A stretch of DNA of 64,000 nucleotides from Salticus scenicus (taxonomy: Eukaryota; Arthropoda; Arachnida; Araneae; Salticidae). Below are positions 1-12,570 of the stretch, piece by piece. Every line of letters starts with the position of its first letter. Position 1 is the stretch's first letter. Under the pieces are notes generated by a model, which had not been told where the DNA came from, did not search any database, and was given only the letters and a program-made list of their open reading frames with translations. The DNA lies in NCBI GenBank assembly GCA_963930645.1, contig OZ005662.1:5213436-5277435 (forward strand). The letters run 5' to 3'. The translations under genes and the position numbers were made by a program.

Positions 1-1671
1 AAATAATAATAGAAGAATTAAGTTCTTACAAAAGAAAAGATAAACTCACCCCATCTTCATATGTGACACCTGTAAAGCAAAATTTTATAAAATCCAAAGG
101 GAACATTTTTTAAAACAATAAAAACACATTCTTTTCTAGAACACAAATTCTTATTTATTGTAAGCTTTTCTTATATCAAATACTTATTGTGCCGGCACTT
201 ATTCTACAAACAATCGGACTATAATACTTAGAGGAAAACAGCCTCTCAACATGTTTTGATATCTTAGGAGGTATGTCTTTGATCCGGTAACATCAAATTT
301 TTGAAATAATAATTTTCATATATTACACTCATATTACGTTATCGATCTTTTAGTTTGTAAAATGCTGTAACCGTTCCTTTCATTATGAATATCGCCATAA
401 TTCGTGCACATTTTATTTATTTATTGTATGAGCATGTTTCATAATTCATAAAATTCTATGCAGATTTCTTGCAGTAATTCATTTCGCATTAAAAATTCAT
501 CACTGTATGCATCACAGGATCACGGCGTGGAAGTGCGGGTTCACATTCGTTGAGTAAATTAATGCGATGATCTTAACGTATGCCACTGTAGAGAAAATAA
601 CAGTTAACTAATAAGAAATCGTGGTGAGCCATTATATGTACGTTCAAGATTGTATTATTTACCACAAAAAGAAGCACTTCACTGATAGTTTCATCTTGGG
701 AAAGGCCAGTATCTAATCATCTTTATCAAGCCTCGATATAGGCCTAGTAGCGGGCCAGTAACACTGTTGAGTAGTGAAGATATATCGGATCCTAATAGCA
801 TCCTTCACGAATTCGCATACCATGGAGACATCTTGAGGTGTTTATTTCATAAAGTATTAAACCTTTACACATCGAATGTTATTTGAAGTAGTTTTAAAAT
901 AAGCCTGTCCGCGACATTGGATAAATGCCGCGGACCGGCGTAAAAGGACATGTGATTCCGCTGGCAGCTTACATCCAAGAGAGAGAGTGAGGAGAGACGC
1001 CTTCCAATCTCCCGCGCCGCGAAACTACGCACATTCAAATTACTGCGCGCGATAAATAGTCCGAAAATGAATTATTTTTATCCGGATCGTCTGCTGAATC
1101 ATAAATAATAAAATGGAAATAAATAAATTTAATTTTATGAACGGAATATTTTATATTGGGTTAATTTTTGGATTCAATATTAATATTAAAAATTACACAT
1201 TTTCCTAGAGAGACGCCACTTTTAAATCGGCGCCGTGATATATTCGCTGCGGACCTGACATATTCGCTGCGAACCGAATGGAACATTCCAGAAGAAAAAT
1301 TTGAAAATCGTCAATGAAAATGACGTCACTGATTTAAATTAGTGAAAAATGAACGTTAGGAAAATTAATAAAATTATTTTTAAATTATTTGCAGACGATC
1401 TAAAAAGATTTTGAACTGAATTAAATAATAGATAAAATTGAATTTCTTTATTGGTCAAGGTGTTTGTTTACAATCAGGAAACATCGGTAGTTTTGTTTAC
1501 AAACAAAACGCTTCACTGGAAATTCTTAAATTTTTTTGTTTATTGAAAATTACGAATTTTAAGAAATTTTAAATGGAGAAAATAAATAAAATAAAAGTAA
1601 CTAAAATATTTTCCGGAGGATTTGATAAAAATTAACCGAATTCAAAAGTGTTAGAATTTTTGATTCTAACA
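1..1671 (-). repeat. LTR copy 4 (3'-most in element direction, cut by window start)
   Basis: Same sequence as the complete 1895-bp LTRs; the last ~224 bp fall outside the window. It contains the CpG-rich block (about 900-1060), the heat-shock element at 1281-1293, the CRE at 1321-1328, two near-identical copies of ATATTCGCTGCG separated by a few bases (about 1237-1275), and a small terminal stem formed by GTTAGAAT and ATTCTAAC at the LTR 5' end. Confidence 0.85.
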
Positions 1672-3909
1672 TTACCCCCCTTCTCCAAAAAAAAATTATA
1701 GCAGCAGGAAATTGGAAGGACTTAGTAACACCATGTAACACTAAACATAAAACATAAATATACTGCATAAGTGCATTTCCGAATATATATAATAATACTG
1801 AAAACATAAATGATGTGGGGTAAGTTAAAAAAAAATCATATGCATACCACTTTTTTAAACACATAACATATAATGGAAATCTGCCAAAATAAACCACTTG
1901 AAAAGAAAATTTTAGCTATGAATAGTTTAGTTTTTTTTTTTTTTTTTTTACCAAAAACATCTCAGCTAAAAATATTAGGACGGGGATTATTAAGTGTAAA
2001 TTATGCACCTCACAACAAATCATTAAAGGTAAAAAATTTATTGGAACTCAATAGTAGATATACTAAACAAGTACGAATGAAGCAGTTCCAACGCCCACAT
2101 TGTTACAGATGACGGCAGATAATTATATCTAAGTGAAACCGCTAGTGACCCCCATAACGATGTTGCCTTTGCCATCCGCACATTGTCATATCTACAATTG
2201 AAAGACTTTTAGAGCTGTAACACTATTGTGATGAGCATGTGAGACAGCCAATGACACTTAAATAAAGGCTCGGCTATAAATGGTCTCCATCAATACTCTA
2301 GGACAATACCTATATTTCTACAATGTGCCACATGCATAAGGAATTGGAATAAATACAGTTTGTAAAATTGATTTGTTATTTTTGAATATACACTCCTGCC
2401 AAACCGCAAAAGATTTAAAACAGGTAGGTGTAAGTGATTAAACATTTTGAATATACCCTAATAATTTGAAAAAAAAATGCATATATCTTTTTTTTTTTTT
2501 TTTTTTTTAAACAGGTAAGTAAATATGTTTTTTGTAGATTTTCATAATGTAACATTTAGGTTAAAAATTTTCTTCTGAAATTGAAGAAGTGAGAATATCT
2601 AAGAACTGCAGTACCAGTGCACAAAAGTGAAACATTACCTCGGACCAGCCTGACAAATTTTGCATCACTCTGGGCTCGGATTTCTCAGCATCCCATCAAA
2701 AGGAATTCCAGAATAATTTAATGTAAGTAAAAAAAAATTTTTTTTTGCTATATATTAATTTATGTATTTTGTCTGCTAACTTGAATGTCTATTAGAGGAG
2801 CCAGTATCATAAAATTTGAAAAGAGAGTGAAAAATTTCGCATGGCACAATGATCGCTGTGGCCATCAGCTCAGATTACCATAAAACGCAAAATTTCACCG
2901 TCCCAATAATCAAATCTAAACACCTTCGCCTCCAAAAAAATATCTCGCACCTTTGGACTTTTTTATTTAGAATTTTCTAAGTAACACCATGTAGTTTATA
3001 ATCATTCATCCCTTACCAATCAATTTATATTCTGAATTTTTTGATGTAATTTTTCAAAACATTTTTTGAAATTGCCATATTTAAGGCAAATCATACTTAA
3101 AATAAATGCTTGCATTTCAAAAAGAAGATATTCAAGAACCCCTTATTTTTTTTTTTTTTTTTTTTTTTTTTTTGGAATTTTCTCTATGTAATCATTGCAG
3201 CATATCATACATCAAAATAAATGAATCTTGCATATCCAGAAAGGATTTTTTTTTTTTTTTTTTTTGGTGAAACCTCTACTATCTAGAGTTATTAAAATCA
3301 TCTTATTTTTAACTGTACCCAAAGAGAAAATGTAATAAATGGAAAAGGACACTAAGTAAATAACTGTAAATTAAATATCTATATTAAATTTCCCTTAGCA
3401 GATTTCCATAGAAAAAACACAAATGTATGAATAAAAAAATTATCATTTTCTTTGTTCAACATAAAATTAAAATCAATATCTAATTTCCGAACATTAAATC
3501 ACACTCCAATTCCATGGAATGTTTAAAAAATGTGGCAAATCTCAATTATTTCTTTATTTTTTAAATAATTATAGCTAAAATAGCTCTAAAAATTACATGT
3601 ATTCGTTTTATTTACTGGAATACCATAAATTGGGATTTACCACATTAAAATAAAATAAAATACACAAAAATTCCATGAAATGTTAATATAGGGCATGTAA
3701 TAGTGGCAAATCTCAATTTTTTGTTTATTTTCTTTAAAAGTTTACAGCTAAAATAGCTCAAAAATTTATCTACATTCCCTTTCTTGGAATGCCATATATT
3801 GAGATTTCCCACCTTGAAATCAAATAAAATAAAACATACAACATGAAAATATCATATCTAGATTATTTTAAGTGGCATGCATAATGAGACAAAAAATAAA
3901 TCTTCACGA

Positions 3910-3942
<33 letters not shown>

Positions 3943-4041
3943 GCGATCGCTAAAATGAATTAATCTTGAAAAAAGGATTAATGATTAAATAACCTCAGGT
4001 TCTCAACCTTAACGGAGGTTATTTTTCGCGACGGCACCAAA
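1672..4041 (-). mobile_element. Internal region 1 of the LTR element, non-coding
   Basis: 2370 bp between LTRs. The polypurine tract lies at 1675-1686 (plus-strand CCCCCCTTCTCC) beside the LTR. The primer-binding-site-like TTTGGTGCCGTCGCG is at 4041-4027 on the minus strand. It has several long poly-T runs, which vary in length between copies. Short ORFs, such as a 98-codon frame that crosses the polypurine tract into the LTR, recur in all copies only because the copies are nearly identical. I found no recognisable domain. Confidence 0.8.
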
Positions 4042-5936
4042 TGTTAAACAATAAATTTTTGTTATTCAATGATAAACTTGATTTTTGGATTTTGGAAATT
4101 ATAAAGTTAGATAAGAAAATGAGAAATGAAAAAAAATGGCCGAACGTGATCAATTTAGGTAAAAGTGGATTACATATGCGTATATAGTGCCGCGAGTCAT
4201 TAACCCTTCCTGAAATCAAATATTTCATATTGCAATCAATAATAATAATTTAAATTAAATAAATAAAATAATAATAGAAGAATTAAGTTCTTACAAAAGA
4301 AAAGATAAACTCACCCCATCTTCATATGTGACACCTGTAAAGCAAAATTTTATAAAATCCAAAGGGAACATTTTTTAAAACAATAAAAACACATTCTTTT
4401 CTAGAACACAAATTCTTATTTATTGTAAGCTTTTCTTATATCAAATACTTATTGTGCCGGCACTTATTCTACAAACAATCGGACTATAATACTTAGAGGA
4501 AAACAGCCTCTCAACATGTTTTGATATCTTAGGAGGTATGTCTTCGATCCGGTAACATCAAATTTTTGAAATAATAATTTTCATATATTACACTCATATT
4601 ACGTTATCGATCTTTTAGTTTGTAAAATGCTGTAACCGTTCCTTTCATTATGAATATCGCCATAATTCGTGCGCATTTTATTTATTTATTGTATGAGCAT
4701 GTTTCATAATTCATAAAATTCTATGCAGATTTCTTGCAGTAATTCATTTCGCATTAAAAATTCATCACTGTATGCATCACAGGATCACGGCGTGGAAGTG
4801 CGGGTTCACATTCGTTGAGTAAATTAATGCGATGATCTTAACGTATGCCACTGTAGAGAAAATAACAGTTAACTAATAAGAAATCGTGGTGAGCCATTAT
4901 ATGTACGTTCAAGATTGTATTATTTACCACAAAAAGAAGCACTTCACTGATAGTTTCATCTTGGGAAAGGCCAGTATCTAATCATCTTTATCAAGCCTCG
5001 ATATAGGCCTAGTAGCGGGCCAGTAACACTGTTGAGTAGTGAAGATATATCGGATCCTAATAGCATCCTTCACGAATTCGCATACCATGGAGACATCTTG
5101 AGGTGTTTATTTCATAAAGTATTAAACCTTTACACATCGAATGTTATTTGAAGTAGTTTTAAAATAAGCCTGTCCGCGACATTGGATAAATGCCGCGGAC
5201 CGGCGTAAAAGGACATGTGATTCCGCTGGCAGCTTACATCCAAGAGAGAGAGTGAGGAGAGACGCCTTCCAATCTCCCGCGCCGCGAAACTACGCACATT
5301 CAAATTACTGCGCGCGATAAATAGTCCGAAAATGAATTATTTTTATCCGGATCGTCTGCTGAATCATAAATAATAAAATGGAAATAAATAAATTTAATTT
5401 TATGAACGGAATATTTTATATTGGGTTAATTTTTGGATTCAATATTAATATTAAAAATTACACATTTTCCTAGAGAGACGCCACTTTTAAATCGGCGCCG
5501 TGATATATTCGCTGCGGACCTGACATATTTGCTGCGAACCGAATGGAACATTCCAGAAGAAAAATTTGAAAATCGTCAATGAAAATGACGTCACTGATTT
5601 AAATTAGTGAAAAATGAACGTTAGGAAAATTAATAAAATTATTTTTAAATTATTTGCAGACGATCTAAAAAGATTTTGAACTGAATTAAATAATAGATAA
5701 AATTGAATTTCTTTATTGGTCAAGGTGTTTGTTTACAATCAGGAAACATCGGTAGTTTTGTTTACAAACAAAACGCTTCACTGGAAATTCTTAAATTTTT
5801 TTGTTTATTGAAAATTACGAATTTTAAGAAATTTTAAATGGAGAAAATAAATAAAATAAAAGTAACTAAAATATTTTCCGGAGGATTTGATAAAAATTAA
5901 CCGAATTCAAAAGTGTTAGAATTTTTGATTCTAACA
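4042..5936 (-). repeat. LTR copy 3 (complete, 1895 bp)
   Basis: Complete LTR with TG...CA ends and 5-bp inverted tips TGTTA/TAACA. Heat-shock element at 5546-5558 and CRE at 5586-5593. It differs from the other LTRs at only a few bases, for example C instead of T in GTCTTCGATCC and a T in ATATTTGCTGCG. Confidence 0.85.
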
Positions 5937-8170
5937 TTACCCCCCTTCTCCAAAAAAAAATTATAGCAGCAGGAAATTGGAAGGACTTAGTAACACCATG
6001 TAACACTAAACATAAAACATAAATATACTGCATAAGTGCATTTCCGAATATATATAATAATACTGAAAACATAAATGATGTGGGGTAAGTTAAAAAAAAA
6101 TCATATGCATACCACTTTTTTAAACACATAACATATAATGGAAATCTGCCAAAATAAACCACTTGAAAAGAAAATTTTAGCTATGAATAGTTTAGTTTTT
6201 TTTTTTTTTTTTTTTACCAAAAACATCTCAGCTAAAAATATTAGGACGGGGATTATTAAGTGTAAATTATGCACCTCACAACAAATCATTAAAGGTAAAA
6301 AATTTATTGGAACTCAATAGTAGATATACTAAACAAGTACGAATGAAGCAGTTCCAACGCCCACATTGTTACAGATGACGGCAGATAATTATATCTAAGT
6401 GAAACCGCTAGTGACCCCCATAACGATGTTGCCTTTGCCATCCGCACATTGTCATATCTACAATTGAAAGACTTTTAGAGCTGTAACACTATTGTGATGA
6501 GCATGTGAGACAGCCAATGACACTTAAATAAAGGCTCGGCTATAAATGGTCTCCATCAATACTCTAGGACAATACCTATATTTCTACAATGTGCCACATG
6601 CATAAGGAATTGGAATAAATACAGTTTGTAAAATTGATTTGTTATTTTTGAATATACACTCCTGCCAAACCGCAAAAGATTTAAAACAGGTAGGTGTAAG
6701 TGATTAAACATTTTGAATATACCCTAATAATTTGAAAAAAAAATGCATATATCTTTTTTTTTTTTTTTTTTTTTAAACAGGTAAGTAAATATGTTTTTTG
6801 TAGATTTTCATAATGTAACATTTAGGTTAAAAATTTTCTTCTGAAATTGAAGAAGTGAGAATATCTAAGAACTGCAGTACCAGTGCACAAAAGTGAAACA
6901 TTACCTCGGACCAGCCTGACAAATTTTGCATCACTCTGGGCTCGGATTTCTCAGTATCCCATCAAAAGGAATTCCAGAATAATTTAATGTAAGTAAAAAA
7001 AAATTTTTTTTTGCTATATATTAATTTATGTATTTTGTCTGCTAACTTGAATGTCTATTAGAGGAGCCAGTATCATAAAATTTGAAAAGAGAGTGAAAAA
7101 TTTCGCATGGCACAATGATCGCTGTGGCCATCAGCTCAGATTACCATAAAACGCAAAATTTCACCGTCCCAATAATCAAATCTAAACACCTTCGCCTCCA
7201 AAAAAATATCTCGCACCTTTGGACTTTTTTATTTAGAATTTTCTAAGTAACACCATGTAGTTTATAATCATTCATCCCTTACCAATCAATTTATATTCTG
7301 AATTTTTTGATGTAATTTTTCAAAACATTTTTTGAAATTGCCATATTTAAGGCAAATCATACTTAAAATAAATGCTTGCATTTCAAAAAGAAGATATTCA
7401 AGAACCCCTTATTTTTTTTTTTTTTTTTTTTTTTTTTTGGAATTTTCTCTATGTAATCATTGCAGCATATCATACATCAAAATAAATGAATCTTGCATAT
7501 CCAGAAAGGATTTTTTTTTTTTTTTTTTTGTGAAACCTCTACTATCTAGAGTTATTAAAATCATCTTATTTTTAACTGTACCCAAAGAGAAAATGTAATA
7601 AATGGAAAAGGACACTAAGTAAATAACTGTAAATTAAATATCTATATTAAATTTCCCTTAGCAGATTTCCATAGAAAAAACACAAATGTATGAATAAAAA
7701 AATTATCATTTTCTTTGTTCAACATAAAATTAAAATCAATATCTAATTTCCGAACATTAAATCACACTCCAATTCCATGGAATGTTTAAAAAATGTGGCA
7801 AATCTCAATTATTTCTTTATTTTTTAAATAATTATAGCTAAAATAGCTCTAAAAATTACATGTATTCGTTTTATTTACTGGAATACCATAAATTGGGATT
7901 TACCACATTAAAATAAAATAAAATACACAAAAATTCCATGAAATGTTAATATAGGGCATGTAATAGTGGCAAATCTCAATTTTTTGTTTATTTTCTTTAA
8001 AAGTTTACAGCTAAAATAGCTCAAAAATTTATCTACATTCCCTTTCTTGGAATGCCATATATTGAGATTTCCCACCTTGAAATCAAATAAAATAAAACAT
8101 ACAACATGAAAATATCATATCTAGATTATTTTAAGTGGCATGCATAATGAGACAAAAAATAAATCTTCAC

Positions 8171-8206
<36 letters not shown>

Positions 8207-8305
8207 GCGATCGCTAAAATTAATTAATCTTGAAAAAAGGATTAATGATTAAATAACCTCAGGTTCTCAACCTTAACGGAGGTTATTTTTCGCGACGGCA
8301 CCAAA
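5937..8305 (-). mobile_element. Internal region 2 of the LTR element, non-coding
   Basis: 2369 bp, the same as internal region 1 apart from poly-T length and a few substitutions. Polypurine tract at its high-identity boundary with the LTR at 5936; primer-binding-site-like sequence ending at 8305. No coding domain recognised. Confidence 0.8.
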
Positions 8306-10200
8306 TGTTAAACAATAAATTTTTGTTATTCAATGATAAACTTGATTTTTGGATTTTGGAAATTATAAAGTTAGATAAGAAAATGAGAAATGAAAAAAAA
8401 TGGCCGAACGTGATCAATTTAGGTAAAAGTGGATTACATATGCGTATATAGTGCCGCGAGTCATTAACCCTTCCTGAAATCAAATATTTCATATTGCAAT
8501 CAATAATAATAATTTAAATTAAATAAATAAAATAATAATAGAAGAATTAAGTTCTTACAAAAGAAAAGATAAACTCACCCCATCTTCATATGTGACACCT
8601 GTAAAGCAAAATTTTATAAAATCCAAAGGGAACATTTTTTAAAACAATAAAAACACATTCTTTTCTAGAACACAAATTCTTATTTATTGTAAGCTTTTCT
8701 TATATCAAATACTTATTGTGCCGGCACTTATTCTACAAACAATCGGACTATAATACTTAGAGGAAAACAGCCTCTCAACATGTTTTGATATCTTAGGAGG
8801 TATGTCTTCGATCCGGTAACATCAAATTTTTGAAATAATAATTTTCATATATTACACTCATATTACGTTATCGATCTTTTAGTTTGTAAAATGCTGTAAC
8901 TGTTCCTTTCATTATGAATATCGCCATAATTCGTGCGCATTTTATTTATTTATTGTATGAGCATGTTTCATAATTCATAAAATTCTATGCAGATTTCTTG
9001 CAGTAATTCATTTCGCATTAAAAATTCATCACTGTATGCATCACAGGATCACGGCGTGGAAGTGCGGGTTCACATTCGTTGAGTAAATTAATGCGATGAT
9101 CTTAACGTATGCCACTGTAGAGAAAATAACAGTTAACTAATAAGAAATCGTGGTGAGCCATTATATGTACGTTCAAGATTGTATTATTTACCACAAAAAG
9201 AAGCACTTCACTGATAGTTTCATCTTGGGAAAGGCCAGTATCTAATCATCTTTATCAAGCCTCGATATAGGCCTAGTAGCGGGCCAGTAACACTGTTGAG
9301 TAGTGAAGATATATCGGATCCTAATAGCATCCTTCACGAATTCGCATACCATGGAGACATCTTGAGGTGTTTATTTCATAAAGTATTAAACCTTTACACA
9401 TCGAATGTTATTTGAAGTAGTTTTAAAATAAGCCTGTCCGCGACATTGGATAAATGCCGCGGACCGGCGTAAAAGGACATGTGATTCCGCTGGCAGCTTA
9501 CATCCAAGAGAGAGAGTGAGGAGAGACGCCTTCCAATCTCCCGCGCCGCGAAACTACGCACATTCAAATTACTGCGCGCGATAAATAGTCCGAAAATGAA
9601 TTATTTTTATCCGGATCGTCTGCTGAATCATAAATAATAAAATGGAAATAAATAAATTTAATTTTATGAACGGAATATTTTATATTGGGTTAATTTTTGG
9701 ATTCAATATTAATATTAAAAATTACACATTTTCCTAGAGAGACGCCACTTTTAAATCGGCGCCGTGATATATTCGCTGCGGACCTGACATATTCGCTGCG
9801 AACCGAATGGAACATTCCAGAAGAAAAATTTGAAAATCGTCAATGAAAATGACGTCACTGATTTAAATTAGTGAAAAATGAACGTTAGGAAAATTAATAA
9901 AATTATTTTTAAATTATTTGCAGACGATCTAAAAAGATTTTGAACTGAATTAAATAATAGATAAAATTGAATTTCTTTATTGGTCAAGGTGTTTGTTTAC
10001 AATCAGGAAACATCGGTAGTTTTGTTTACAAACAAAACGCTTCACTGGAAATTCTTAAATTTTTTTGTTTATTGAAAATTACGAATTTTAAGAAATTTTA
10101 AATGGAGAAAATAAATAAAATAAAAGTAACTAAAATATTTTCCGGAGGATTTGATAAAAATTAACCGAATTCAAAAGTGTTAGAATTTTTGATTCTAACA
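8306..10200 (-). repeat. LTR copy 2 (complete, 1895 bp)
   Basis: Same length and ends as the other full LTRs. Heat-shock element at 9810-9822. A private T replaces C in the segment corresponding to AACCGTTCC. Confidence 0.85.
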
Positions 10201-11764
10201 TTACCCCCCTTCTCCAAAAAAAAATTATAGCAGCAGGAAATTGGAAGGACTTAGTAACACCATGTAACACTAAACATAAAACATAAATATACTGCATAAG
10301 TGCATTTCCGAATATATATAATAATACTGAAAACATAAATGATGTGGGGTAAGTTAAAAAAAAATCATATGCATACCACTTTTTTAAACACATAACATAT
10401 AATGGAAATCTGCCAAAATAAATCACTTGAAAAGAAAATTTTAGCTATGAATAGTTTAGTTTTTTTTTTTTTTTTTTTTACCAAAAACATCTCAGCTAAA
10501 AATATTAGGACGGGGATTATTAAGTGTAAATTATGCACCTCACAACAAATCATTAAAGGTAAAAAATTTATTGGAACTCAATAGTAGATATACTAAACAA
10601 GTACGAATGAAGCAGTTCCAACGCCCACATTGTTACAGATGATGGCAGATAATTATATCTAAGTGAAACCGCTAGTGACCCCCATAACGATGTTGCCTTT
10701 GCCATCCGCACATTGTCATATCTACAATTGAAAGACTTTTAGAGCTGTAACACTATTGTGATGAGCATGTGAGACAGCCAATGACACTTAAATAAAGGCT
10801 CGGCTATAAATGGTCTCCATCAATACTCTAGGACAATACCTATATTTCTACAATGTGCCACATGCATAAGGAATTGGAATAAATACAGTTTGTAAAATTG
10901 ATTTGTTATTTTTGAATATACACTCCTGCCAAACCGCAAAAGATTTAAAACAGGTAGGTGTAAGTGATTAAACATTTTGAATATACCCTAATAATTTGAA
11001 AAAAAAATGCATATATCTTTTTTTTTTTTTTTTTAAACAGGTAAGTAAATATGTTTTTTGTAGATTTTCATAATGTAACATTTAGGTTAAAAATTTTCTT
11101 CTGAAATTGAAGAAGTGAGAATATCTAAGAACTGCAGTACCAGTGCACAAAAGTGAAACATTACCTCGGACCAGCCTGACAAATTTTGCATCACTCTGGG
11201 CTCGGATTTCTCAGTATCCCATCAAAAGGAATTCCAGAATAATTTAATGTAAGTAAAAAAAAATTTTTTTTTGCTATATATTAATTTATGTATTTTGTCT
11301 GCTAACTTGAATGTCTATTAGAGGAGCCAGTATCATAAAATTTGAAAAGAGAGTGAAAAATTTCGCATGGCACAATGATCGCTGTGGCCATCAGCTCAGA
11401 TTACCATAAAACGCAAAATTTCACCGTCCCAATAATCAAATCTAAACACCTTCGCCTCCAAAAAAATATCTCGCACCTTTGGACTTTTTTATTTAGAATT
11501 TTCTAAGTAACACCATGTAGTTTATAATCATTCATCCCTTACCAATCAATTTATATTCTGAATTTTTTGATGTAATTTTTCAAAACATTTTTTGAAATTG
11601 CCATATTTAAGGCAAATCATACTTAAAATAAATGCTTGCATTTCAAAAAGAAGATATTCAAGAACCCCTTATTTTATTTTATTTTTTTTTTTTTTGGAAT
11701 TTTCTCTATGTAATCATTGCAGCATATCATACATCAAAATAAATGAATCTTGCATATCCAGAAA

Positions 11765-11800
<36 letters not shown>

Positions 11801-12570
11801 GTGAAACCTCTACTATCTAGAGTTATTAAAATCATCTTATTTTTAACTGTACCCAAAGAGAAAATGTAATAAATGGAAAAGGACACTAAGTAAATAACTG
11901 TAAATTAAATATCTATATTAAATTTCCCTTAGCAGATTTCCATAGAAAAAACACAAATGTATGAATAAAAAAATTATCATTTTCTTTGTTCAACATAAAA
12001 TTAAAATCAATATCTAATTTCCGAACATTAAATCACACTCCAATTCCATGGAATGTTTAAAAAATGTGGCAAATCTCAATTATTTCTTTATTTTTTAAAT
12101 AATTATAGCTAAAATAGCTCTAAAAATTACATGTATTCGTTTTATTTACTGGAATACCATAAATTGGGATTTACCACATTAAAATAAAATAAAATACACA
12201 AAAATTCCATGAAATGTTAATATAGGGCATGTAATAGTGGCAAATCTCAATTTTTTGTTTATTTTCTTTAAAAGTTTACAGCTAAAATAGCTCAAAAATT
12301 TATCTACATTCCCTTTCTTGGAATGCCATATATTGAGATTTCCCACCTTGAAATCAAATAAAATAAAACATACAACATGAAAATATCATATCTAGATTAT
12401 TTTAAGTGGCATGCATAATGAGACAAAAAATAAATCTTCACGATTTTTTTTTTTTTTTTTTTTTTTAAATCGCGATCGCTAAAATTAATTAATCTTGAAA
12501 AAAGGATTAATGATTAAATAACCTCAGGTTCTCAACCTTAACGGAGGTTATTTTTCGCGACGGCACCAAA
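10201..12570 (-). mobile_element. Internal region 3 of the LTR element, non-coding
   Basis: 2370 bp, with the same polypurine and primer-binding-site-like ends. Two poly-T tracts differ clearly in length from copies 1 and 2, as expected for slippage since the copies arose. Confidence 0.8.

Noticed and set aside
1601..1897. 98-codon minus-strand ORF repeated in three array units
   Set aside because: It crosses from the internal region over the polypurine tract into the LTR. It is conserved only because the units are near-identical, and it has no recognisable domain.
4019..4228. 69-codon minus-strand ORF repeated in three units
   Set aside because: It runs from the LTR end through the primer-binding-site-like sequence; composition and position indicate non-coding sequence.
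7332..7598. Phe-rich plus-strand ORF
   Set aside because: Most of it is translated poly-T, and its length changes between units with slippage of the tract.
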